Positions 12,901-24,900 of a stretch of DNA of 64,000 bases are shown here, one piece after another. The position numbers and the translations under genes were made by a program. Source of the stretch: Ancylostoma caninum (lineage: Eukaryota > Nematoda > Chromadorea > Rhabditida > Ancylostomatidae); assembly GCA_037903475.1 (NCBI GenBank), contig JBAJFG010000034.1, positions 496,001 to 560,000 on the forward strand, in the 5' to 3' direction. Each line of letters opens with the position of its first letter. Positions within the stretch are counted from its first letter, which is position 1. A model generated the notes under the pieces. It did no database searches. It was not told the origin of the DNA and worked only from the letters and a program-made list of their open reading frames with translations.

Positions 12901-15900
12901 TTTTTACTCTGGAAAAATCAGATATTCTGGATATTTTGATCGAAAATAGGTCCTATGATTCGAAAACATTATGTACTATTCTATATAAAAGTTTATGGCA
13001 ACTACATTACTTATGACAAAGGACCAAAGCTGTTTTAGTTTGCGACAAAGGGACCTCAGGAATAGAGAATAGTATTCATTTAAGCAGTGGGTTACATAAC
13101 TCAGGAATAAAAAGCGAACTAATGACAAGTTCTACTTGGGACATGTGCATTTTCCTTTGTTCATATGTTATTAACGTATAAATATTTCAGAACGGTGCGT
13201 GTACCTCGATTACTGGCGCTTTCAAAAACATCAACGGTCAATGCACAGCCGATGACCGGTGCTCGGGTGGATCCACATGTCGTGGAAACGTGTGCCAGTG
13301 CGTGGATGGTTCTTCAGAACTCCATGGAAGATGTCGCCAGTCTCCAGGAGGACGCTGCAGTTATGGCCAAACATGTGACGGCGGGTCCAGCTGCGAGTTT
13401 GGCCTGTGCCGTTGTCCTGACGGTCACATCATCGACGCCGGAAAATGTGTGATGGGCAAGGCAGAGCCGGGAAAATCGTGCCAGCACGGGCAGAAATGTG
13501 TGCACGGAAGTGTTTGCAGGTTTGGGATGTGTATGTGCATTGCAAAGTACATGGCATCGAAGGGAAGATGTGTCCGAAGGGAAAACGTCCTCGTGCCAAC
13601 CCCTCCTGCTCCTTCGTCCACAACGTCAAGCGTGACGACGTCGCTGCGGGTTGGATCAGTTAAAGGTCCAGGATTCGAGTGCCACGAGAAGGACCTCTGT
13701 TCCGGAGGGTCCAGATGTCGGGATGGGTTCTGTGTCTGCAATGAATTCGAGGTGATCATAAATGAACAATGTGTTGGCAGCCACGAACAAGCTAACGAAA
13801 TAATCGATAAATTACTAGTTTCCGCTCCAGGACAACCATGTGACGCAAGGACAAACTGCACAGGAGGATCGATATGCATCAACCGCACGTGCACATGTGA
13901 ACAAGGCAACATCGACAGTTCTGGTACCTGCACCGAGGGAGGTGCCAAGAAGGAGTACGGTACGAACGCGGCACCGCCGAAGAAGAGTCCGGATCAGTTT
14001 CAGCCAGGATTCACTTGCACACTCACTATAGAGTGTCCCTACCGGACTGAGTGCCTAAGAGGTGTGTGCAGATGTAAGAAGGGCGAAACAATCGTGGACA
14101 ACACTTGCAGAAAGGCTATCCATCAAGTGCTTCCTGGAGGAAAATGCGATCCACGCAAAGGCTATGACTGTGTGGGAGAAGCGCACTGCTTCTACGGAGT
14201 CTGCACATGCACACGACATCTCATAAACAACGGCAAGGAGTGCGCGACAATAGAGGAAGTCGAAATGGTGACGCCGGGGAAGCGCTGTGGACCTGGCCAG
14301 ACGTGCAGTGGAGGAGCGAGATGTCTGGATGGCTACTGTAGGTGTCCAGAGGATGAGGTTCCGGATGTGAATAAAAAATGCGTGAAGAAATCGCAAGTTT
14401 ATCCAGTGTTTAACAAGTATCCAACAACAAGTGAAGCTACCTCGATTTATTATCCGAATCCTATAACTGCAACTCTTCCTAGCTCATCTGCTAATTCTGC
14501 TCTAACCCTGGACAAGGCCAAGGAACTCGAGGCTTTCGAGGCACTGCTCAAGGCAAATCCGAGCTTCGCCGAAATAGACGCCAAGATCGCCCAGACCATC
14601 TACGGCCACATCTGCAGAAGCAAAGACGAATGCCCGGCGAACTCCTTCTGTTTCCAGCAGCTCTGTCGATGTATGCTTGGATATCGTGCTACTGGAGGTT
14701 ACTGTGAGCCACTTGCCGATGGTTGTGCCACTTCCAACAGTCCAGGGAAACCGTGCGGCACGATTGCGCATCCTGGAGAGGACTGCACGAAGAACCAGGT
14801 CTGCTCCTACAACAGCTACTGCGGGTTGTTCAGTGGAGTGTGTGAATGTCCTAGTGGAATGGCGACCATGAACGGGCGTTGCGAAAGAACCACTGTTGCT
14901 CCTGGATTGGGCTGCGTGACGTCCAAGAATTGTCACAGTTCGAGTTATTGCGACAACGGGTTGTGCTTATGCAAAACTGGTTACCAACTGATCAACAATT
15001 TTTGCGTCCTACCAGAGCCTGTTGCAGGAGCGGCAGCGGGTGCAGCAATGAAACAGAGTAATCCCAATTCCCAGGATGTGTCGATTTTGCCTAGGACGAT
15101 TCACTCTTATCCATCTGCAATGGTTCCACTGGATTTCACCAAACCTCCTTTTAATTTTCCCAACAAACCTGAAATAAAAACCGTATATGCCAATGTTAAC
15201 TCACAACAGGCGGCCTCTTCCTCTTACACCGCCCCTCAAGTTCCAAGATTTCAAAGCTTCCCGGTGCCCTTCGCCAAAGGAGCCAGCACTAAATCTGGAG
15301 ATGTGGAGTCGGAACGAGCAAAATCCACTTCAAGGCTCAGGATAGCGATGCCAGGAGATTATTGCGGTGACGACTCGATTTGTATAGGTAATTCGCTGTG
15401 CCAGAAGCAGTTCTGCCGATGTCCGCCCAACACCTTTGCTGAGAATGGCATCTGCAGCATCCGGAGACGGCTGAGTCCTGGTCCCAAGCACAGCAACGAC
15501 CATGAAGAATTCGTGGATCTCAATAGCCAGGAAGATTCCGCAGAGAGTCGGCAGTTTGCAGCACCACTGGAGAACTGTCAGAACTTCGAATTTTGTACAG
15601 GTGGATCCGAATGTCTGAGTATCCAAGGAATGGGGCTGGTTTGTCAATGTCCAACAAACACCATTTTTCTGGAAGATGAGTGTGTTGATGCTCCAAGAAA
15701 TGCAGAACTTGCCGGAATCGGCGAATCGTGCCAGGATGGAGAGATCTGCTTAGGCGGCAGCAGATGCATCCAGAATATTTGCATGTGCGATGAGGATAAG
15801 CACGATATCCTTGGGATATGTGTTACAACTGCTCGGCCAGGAGACGACTGCAGCGATGGGCAGATTTGTGTGGATGGAGCTGTTTGTGCAGCTTCCGTGA

Positions 15901-18900
15901 AGACCTGTGTCTGTCCTCCAGGAAGAACGTCAAGAATGGGAAGATGTGTAGAGAACGGACAGCCTATGGATCCTCCTTCTAGAATGGCGATTCCAGGAGA
16001 ACCATGTGGAAGTCAGTCTTCGTGCGCGGATAACTCTTTCTGTAGCGGTGAAAGAGTCTGTGTCTGTATGCCGAGATTTGCCAATCTCAACGGCAGGTGT
16101 GTTCCAAGTAATATGGTCAGGAATCCTGGGGAAGAATGTCACCTGGACAACATGTGCACAGGCGGAAGCACGTGCAGTGGTGGCGCGTGCACGTGCCCAC
16201 TTGGCCAGCTGCTTATCGATGGTAAGTGTGTGCATGTGTCGGACGAAATCAGAAGACGACCTTCCCAAAACGAATGTGAAGTCGACGGCGATTGTGCGGA
16301 ACACTACCAATGCGTGAATCGAATGTGTGTATGTCATGGGGACTTCTCCCGCTGTCTCAGGATGGTCCTTATGAGGGCGGAGCAAAGTTGCAGAGAGGAC
16401 GCACATTGTCCTGAATACGCCACATGCAATGAGAATCTCTGCGTCTGCAATGACGGCTACAAAATGATCCAGGGAAAGTGCATCCAGAGAGAATTGCGGA
16501 AACACAAGGTGACCATGAAGGGAACGAAGACAGTAAAAGATACTACAATGAAAATAACGAAACCTTCGGGACCAGGCGCTGTTTGTGACGAGTCCCATCA
16601 CTGTGCCATGGGATCCGTTTGTTTCCATGGACATTGCGTTTGTGGATTGGAAAGTGTGCCAAGAAATGGTTCCTGTGTATCCAGAAGTGGAAACATCGGT
16701 TTCGGAGAGAAATGTTCGGAGCATTACATGTGTCATGATGGTCTTTCTTGTGTTCAGGATCGTTGTGCATGTCCTCCTGATAGTTTGTCCTGTAACGGTG
16801 TGTTTATTTTTAACACGTTTTGGTTACTAATACTTAATTAGAATCTCTTTGTTGGGAGCATTGTGAGGAGCAGGTTTAAAGGTCGCACGCGATTGGCTAG
16901 TGACCCAGTCAGTAAGGATCACTGGCCAATGGCGAGCGATCCACACGTGATTGGCTGGTGTATCAATCACCGGCCAATGGTGGGCGATCCATCACCATGC
17001 TCAGAAGCAATGTTGCCCAAATTTTTAAACTCATATTCTAATATTACTAAGCAGTTTCTCAACAACTTTTACATCTAGAAAGTGAACCAGTTACCTCTCC
17101 TCCTGGTGGTGCGTGCACGGATTCGCGAATCTGCGTCGGCGGCTCCGTATGTCGCGAGGGTTGGTGCATCTGTCCCGATCCAACGATGATCGTGCAACGA
17201 GGCATCTGCATCCAGCCAGGACCACGGCCAACTCTTCCTCCATCGGTGAGTCCCTTCAGTTTTTCAAAAATCACTTCATCATCAAAACCACCTCCTGAAT
17301 TTAGACCGCATCTATCTATTCACAAGTACATCAACCGTATCTACCAAGAACTGCATATCAAGTAGATTAGAGAGTTGAAAATTCGATACGTATCTTTTTT
17401 ATGGAGGATTTTTTTAGAATGTTCCTGGAGCAGGTATGGCAGCTGTCAATCAGTACAACATCCAACAGGGACGAAAGATCCCTCCTGGCGCCGGCTGCGG
17501 TAAGTGGGGGTCCTTAATCTAGAGGTTTTTAATGACTGGTCATGGAGTAGCAGTGTAGCCTATATGCTGATGAGGGCGTGGCTACCGATGCCTCTGATTG
17601 GCCGGATGTGTGTGTTTGCTAGCCAATCACGTTAGAGTGACCCACACGCCCATCAAATTTTAATCTAACAAGCCTAGAAATTATTCTTATAGGGAATTTA
17701 CTAAATTTCATTTTTCAGGACCCCTTGACACGTGTGTAGGTGGAGCAATGTGCGTTGACGGTATGTGCGTATGTCCGTCGGGCATGCAAGCGTCAGCACA
17801 AGGTCGTTGCGAGAAGACGTCCACACCGGCCACATCCACGGCTATGATACTGAATCCAGGTAGCGTGCACGCTACCGAATTCACCTATCAACATACGCAT
17901 CATCTGCAATCACGTCCTCGTCCTTCACCGCCGTCATCATCGTCATCGTACGCTGCCGCAGCTGCTTCTACGCAATACGTCACGCATGCACCAACACCAA
18001 CGCTAACCAACGCTAATACAGCTTCAGAAGCAGACGAATGTGCTGCGATTGGCTTGTATTGTCGTGGCAACACTGTGTGTCGTAACCTTAGCTGTCAATG
18101 TCCTGATGACTACGTGCTACACCATGATGGATGTGTGCCGCCAGATGAGGTCGGCCGACGAAAAGTGCTTGGCAAAGCCAGACATCAAGGTTTGACTTCG
18201 AATTTTTCGTGGTCACATTCAGAATTTGGGACTTCCGTCCAGAAATAATCGCTGATGATGGGTTAGTTCTCATTTGTGAAGCTTTGAATGGCTGTCCCTC
18301 ATTGTGCGCACCTGGCAACGCCCCATCGATTCGACCATAGTGGGCGTGGATATTGGTCACGCCCTATTGGTCAGCTCGAGCGGCAGCGCCTTAGCATCGC
18401 CATATTTCTGGAAGCCAGTTTGTCCAATACTGGAATCAACCATCCCAAAAAAAAAACTAGCAAATATCCAACCTCCACTCTTATTGGTCTACTGTGGGGC
18501 GTTGACCAATCACACAAGGAGGCCACACCCATTCGCACCAAGCACTTTTGGCCTGCCAATGCTTTTCATTGTTATTCTAATCTACTACTTCAGAAGTTCT
18601 GAGTGTGGTCACTGCACTATCACTTATCCCATAAAAGACGCACAGATCAATAGCTATCAATTACACATACAGCTCAGCATTGTATTGATCCAAGCGTCGA
18701 TTTTGAGATATTTCTAAAAGAATAAGTGCTTGCAGTTTTTTCATTGCCTGCGATTGTTCTACTACTACCAACTTAGCATTACTTTAGTAATTAAAATGTT
18801 ATGACGTAATAAATACAGTAACCAATTGCTCGTGTTTATACTAGTTGCTTGAAGACGTTATGACGTCATTTCTTAACTACTTCCTACTTACATTAAGCCT

Positions 18901-21900
18901 TCATTGGTGTTTTAGATCAACCAATCAGCATTTCTGGTTGGAAATAAAAAGTATTGATTGATTTCCTCTCATAGGAACCCCTTCATATGCAAGACCGGGT
19001 CAACGTTGTGCCAATGGTGAGACGTGCGTTGGTGGAAGTGTCTGTAATGAAATGATGGTATACTGTTACACTAAATAGTTACTGGTGTACGTACTACTTG
19101 TAGCTCTTACCTGTTAATTCAGATGTGTGCGTGCCCACCTGAGAAGCCTATTCTGCAAGGAGATGCTTGTGTGGCTCAGCAGTACAGGAAAATCGCTACT
19201 CCTGGAGAATCCTGTGATGAGAATACGGAATGCACCAAGGAGAGCTCGTGAGTAATCGCGAATCCTGGAATATGTTATCCCCATTAATCCTGAAGCTGAA
19301 CATTTGCTCCGGAGACATCCAAAAACAGCGTGACAGCGACTTAACTGCCAGTTTAGCGTCACCAATTTTGCATTGCAGATGCCATGGCGGACAATGTCGC
19401 TGCCAGTACGGATACATCGCTGTTTCTGGACAATGTGTAGCACTACCGATGCCAACAACACCAGCGATGAAGAACGTCGTCCTTGCCAGACCGCTGGATA
19501 GCTGCGATAACGGAGAACAGTGCGAAGGAGGATCAAGGTTTGCTTGACTTTGCCATTATCCAGAAAGATTATGGATGTCCTGGAATTCTAGTTGTGATCA
19601 AGACACTGGAGTTTGCATGTGTCCACCGGGTTACATTGTCTACGGTGTACAATGTCAACCGCCCCCGCAGTCGACCGCTATGCAACCCGCAGCCACTCCG
19701 ATCCCTCAAGCAGCGCCTACCTTCGCAGTTTCAGTGAATACTGGTAAGTTACTGGTTAGAGGAATATGCGACAGGTTACGGTGAAATGAAATTTAGCTAC
19801 TCCAGAATGTGTGGACGACACGAACTGTGGTGCGAATAAGGTTTGCGTTGTAGGACGATGCAAATGCAGACCAGGATTTGTGGATCATGATGGTGTTTGT
19901 GAGCCACTCGAAAGTGAGATTTCAGGATGACTTTCATAAATTCGTTACTCGGTAACTCAGAGTTTTTCTAGGGAAATCTTTGTTTTGGAATTTTGTGGCA
20001 TTTTTTAAGTGAGCTCTTAGGATGTGCTCCTACACGAAATTCAAGAAACTAAGGACAATTATTGTAGTTCCAGAAATTTCAGTTTTTAAAGCCTTCACAT
20101 TCATCCCATTCATCCCATTCCTAGTAATGATAGTAATTCTTACAAGTATATCCTACCTAATTACCACTGTTCGACCTATTTCTACTCTTACCACTACCAT
20201 GCGTACATAGCCGTTTTCCAAAATTCTGCCCATTTGGCTTGTTAGACTACCAGAGTTCAGACGATAGAGTGTGCTAAAAAAGAGACGCAGACGCAGGGGA
20301 GAAATGGGGGCGGTTGTGTACGCTAGCGCAAGATAACTTTTCTTTTTATGGGTCCTAACTAAGATAGTAGGATGTATTAAGGAAGTAACCTAGTTAGCGT
20401 CCCTTTTTCTACTTAGTAACATAACTATAGCTTCGGTAATTTTGACAAGACTCACTTTCCATTTTCTTTGCTCTCGATAATGTGCTGAAGTGCAGGAAAT
20501 GCTAGAACCGCATCACTGAAAAGCGTGCGGCATTCGGGGACTTTCCGCGCCCTCCCCGGCATAGAGGAGGGGACATGCTACCTTCTCTAACCGTCTGCAG
20601 TCCCTCACTATGCATTGATTTTGTTTTCGAAACAACCGTGCGAGTGCTTTGAACTCACCAAACGTTGCCGCTTTCTAATAATAATATTAACCAACGTTGG
20701 TTTCCGTAAACAACCAGCTCAACCGACAACAAAGTGTGTCTGAAAATAATCATCAAGTGTGCTCTGTGACGATCGATAATCGACCTAACACTAACACTTG
20801 TTTCAGAGATAGAGCTTGGCGAACGTCCGGTGCCGGTCTCCTACGCGAAACACAAAGTGGAGACGTTGTCATCGGAACGTATCGTCGATCAGGCAGAATT
20901 CACCGATAGCACTGCGATGTCGATCCTGCCGTCGCCACGGACGCCATCCAGACAGGAGACGCAGCGTCCGCGCATCGTCGGCCCGCCCATCCGGCGACCG
21001 AAGCCGAAGAGCAAGGGAGGCAGCAGCACGGGCACGACGACGGGTTCGTACAAAACGAGCACGGGCAACGGGGCATGTCCTCCGGGTAACGAGCCGACAC
21101 GTGACGACGATGGACGACTTATCCTGTGCAACGGACTCGAGCCGAACTGTCCACCTCGATCCTACTGCTATATCACATCGGGTGGCTTTGCTACTGAGGA
21201 GTACAACTGCTGCAAGTCGTGGTAGACACGGCACGCGTTGAACGCGTAGCCATCGATCAATAACCGCCGTGTTATCGATTGCTACATACTCGTCGCGCGT
21301 CTTCCTTACCAACTTTTATGTGTCATCAGCGAGTGTTGTGTGTGTGTATTTATGACCTCCTATCTTCTCTGTCTCTCTAAACCTCACCAGCTATCGCTTA
21401 ATATGTGGAACGGGACATTTAGGACAGTGGGCGGGGTTTTGCCGTAGTGACCGTGCCTATAGTGCTAAACTTCCGTTCTTCCTTTAATCTGAAAGGTTCT
21501 TCTTCAACTGCGTGGTAATAATGTACAGTTCATGTTTGTGAGCGCTTGATCTTCTCACAATCGATAATCAACAATCTTCTGGATCAAATGCTCACTACTT
21601 ACTAGCAACTCGGCTTTGTATGGTATATAACTTGTATTCTCTAACGAGAAGCATGTTCTTAGAACACACTTTGTCTTTCGTTTTAATATGTCAATTGTAA
21701 TGTCGTATCGATAAAAATACGAAAATTTCGCTTGAAATAATGCCAGGACGCGAAAAATGACGGAAAATATCTGGAGCATTGCAAGTTTGAGTGAGAAGTG
21801 GTTTATTTCATACAGGTGTGACTCTTCGTAAGCTGAAATATGGTCAAACATGCAATCCTGCAATTGACACATGCATACAAGGATCCACCTGCATTGACCA

Positions 21901-24900
21901 GGTCTGTAAATGCGGACCTGGATTCGCCTTGAGTCCAAACGGATGGTGCGAAAGATTCGAATTCAATATGGTAAGTTAGAAGCTCCTAGTTAGCACGTTT
22001 TGTTGTAAGCCAATAGGGCGCAAGTGGGTGGGCGGAGCCGCCTTCGCACCTATTGGTCGTAAGGGGATTAGTGGCCCCGCCCATGCCGCGCAGTCCAGTT
22101 TTTCAGCACAGATCATTGGCCTTCGTGAAAATTTTCACATACAGGTATTCGTAACCATTTCATTTTCAGGACGGAAGGACTTCATCACCTTATTCATCGT
22201 TCCAAGAAAACTACTATACCACCACCACGCAACAATCCATCGTCATCCAGACAGTCCCAGATGAACATCCACTCTTCGAAACCACAGCTGCTCAGTCATC
22301 CTCTCGTAAGTGAAACATTCATTTGCAAATGGGCGTGTTATTGCAGCAATCGGCACTGGATGCGTGCCAGCCAATGACCGACGATCTAAGGGCACACCCT
22401 TCCACTATTTCTCCTCAAATGTTTCATATTTCTTTCGTTTTCATTGCAAAATATTCGAAACTATGCGTCCTGAAATCAATTTAAGGTTCGTCCTACGCAG
22501 GTCCTAAAGTGATTCGACATCGATTCTTGGGAACCAGATGTCGCGACAACGACGTCTGCATCAACGGTGGAGAGTGTCGTGAAGGTGTCTGTCGTTGTCC
22601 AGAGAGGCTATACGAACGTGATGGTCGCTGCCTCCGAGGTAGGCTTAAAAACTCATGTTTCCTGGGAGTTCGTGGATATCTTTCGTCGTTCTGCAGCTGA
22701 CCAACTTCCTCGAGCAGCACCGAGCGAGTCATGTGCAAAAGGCGAGATGTGCACTGGTGGCTCGATCTGTGACAACGATTCCAAGACGTGTATTTGTGCC
22801 GCTGATCACTTGATTGTTGATGGAATATGCAGAAGTAAAGGTTAGTGAGTCCACAAACTCAAACAACACCAACCTGAGAAATTGTTACGGCCCTAACGCT
22901 GTGATTGGTCGTTAACGATTGGTGGAACGCGCGCGGGCTGTGATTGGTCAATTCGCAATAGGCTCGGAATTGATCCAAAAAAAATTGCTTATTTCAGACG
23001 CCACACCATTCGCTGCCCCAGGCCAGTCATGCTCTCGTGGAGAAGACTGCTCAGGAGGTTCCTACTGCGCTGATGGCATCTGCCAGTGCGACAGTAATCA
23101 CTTCGCTGAAGATGGATACTGTAGACATATTAGTGAGATTTCTAGACTGTTCTTATTTCTTTGAACTCGATATTATTACTATTACTATTACTACTACTGC
23201 ATTTTTAGCGTCGAGATCGTCCGAGATCAAGTACGTCGCCGGTAATGGACTTCGCTTCAGCTCCAAGGCCTTCGCTCCAAGAATCCCGTCCACTCCTTGC
23301 AATGAGACGACCTGTCGCCTTCCCGATTGCTTCTGCTCCCTTACTGGTAAAGTTTAGGAGTCTATTTACAGTGGTTATACATATGCAGCAAGAGCTAAGG
23401 TAGTGTAGCCGCTGAGTAAAACTGGTCGTCAAGATTCAGCCATCCCTGCGCTATTCCAAGGAACTCATGGAATGCTCAAAGTTCCAAGTTTTCCTGGATA
23501 ACTATGTATTTAGGACGCAAACCACCCGGCGGACTTGCACCCAACTCCATTCCACAGTTCGTTGTGCTCACCTTCGACGATGCCGTTAATGGACGAACTC
23601 TTCCAGACTACCGAGAGTTGTTCGAAACTGTTAAGTACAGGTCAGACACTCCTCAACGAGTCGGGGGACCTGAAATCCGGAAAATCCAGATATCCACGTT
23701 CCTCATATTTTAACAGCAGAACCAAGACCGCTTTCACGACCCTATGCCGCTGTGTAACCCGGCACATTTAATTAAGTGTGGTTTCGCATAGTTCTGGGGT
23801 TATCTTGGTTTGAAAGTTGTAGTAGGAAAAGTTTGGATTTTATACGCAGATACCCAGCTTCCCTGGATCGAGTCAGGAATTAATTTATAATCAAGGATTT
23901 TTCTTCAAAATCTCCACTCTGCTCGTACAGGGCTTTACCGCCTATTCTGTAAATAGTATTAGCCAATTTTTTTTTTCAGAAATCCAAATGGTTGCCCAGT
24001 AAAAGCTACCTTCTTCATCTCACATGAGTGGACCAACTACGACGCAGTGCAATGGCTCTTCCAGCAAGGAATGGAATTGGCATCCAACTCGATTTCGTAA
24101 GATCCTTCAAATTCTCAGAATTTTCTTCCAGGACTAGTAAAAGACTACTTTTAGCCACGTTTCCCTAGAAGGAACTGATGCAAACAGATGGTTGAACGAA
24201 ATGGATGGCCAGCGTCGTATCATCGCCAAGTTCGCCAATGCAAACGAGGAAGAGATCGTTGGAATGCGAGCACCGCAACTTGCGCTGGGTGGAGACGAGC
24301 AATTCGAGGTAAAAATGTGGCTACTGGTTGCTTGTTACCAGTAATACTTAGAGATACATTGTTCAGATGATGTCTCGTGCTGGATTCCTCTACGACAACT
24401 CCATGTCGGCAAATCCAGGAGTGAATGGTGATCCATTCTGGCCTCAAACTCTTGATCATTCAGTTCCATGGGATTGCTACGATGCCAACTGTCCTAAGAG
24501 GTTAGTTCTGCACAGATCCATTTTTAGGATGAGTATAATTTACTAGTAATTTCAGCTCATTCCCTGGCATTTGGACTGTTCCATTGAATCAGTTCTACGG
24601 AACCTACCTACCACAGATAGATAGCTTCCGTAGATCCAGTATGGTCAGAGCAGCTGTGGATCTGAACACTACTGTTGATCAATTGGTAAGCACAGTTGAT
24701 TCGCTTTTTTCCATATATACAGCGATTCTGCTGAAACAGGACGCGCAATGAAGTGTGCGAGCGCGCTGACCTCCTATTGGCCCGCTGCCCGACTCTGCTT
24801 CTCTGCGCTCTCACCTAGCACTGACCAATCAGAAGCGTAGCTCCAATCAGAGCAAAAAATTAGTGGAAAGATCCTTTAAAAATTAATTTTCCAGACGAAC

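Larger units (their letters stand above)
17079..19913 (+). other. Exons 16-23: further EB modules with a Ser/Ala/His-rich linker
   Basis: The exons are 17079-17245, 17418-17499, 17719-18189, 18975-19057, 19123-19247, 19379-19537, 19592-19743 and 19797-19913. They encode EB modules split across several introns. In exon 18 there is a low-complexity stretch with Ser runs, Ala runs and a threonine-rich tail (17820-18020). Exon 23 ends in phase 1 at a GTGAGA donor. From there splicing can go to either 20807 or 21816, both phase 1. Confidence 0.82.
21816..23132 (+). other. Exons 24-28: EB modules leading into the deacetylase
   Basis: The exons are 21816-21970, 22170-22305, 22501-22638, 22697-22840 and 22998-23132. 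Exons 24, 26, 27 and 28 each hold one EB module (for example [16 protein letters not shown]). Exon 25 is a Ser/Thr/Gln linker. Exon 24 begins GT|GTG ACT and fits a phase-1 donor such as the one at 19914. These exons belong only to the long isoform. Confidence 0.85.

Noticed and set aside
13424..16736. Minus-strand open frames of 66-268 codons opposite exon 15
   Set aside because: They are shadows of the Cys-rich EB coding strand, with no domain and no splice signals of their own.
19538..19567. Apparent 26-30-nt intron or frameshift within an EB module
   Set aside because: Using the acceptor TTCTAG at 19591 gives a normal 54-nt intron and restores the perfect EB pattern [16 protein letters not shown], so no unusual intron is needed.
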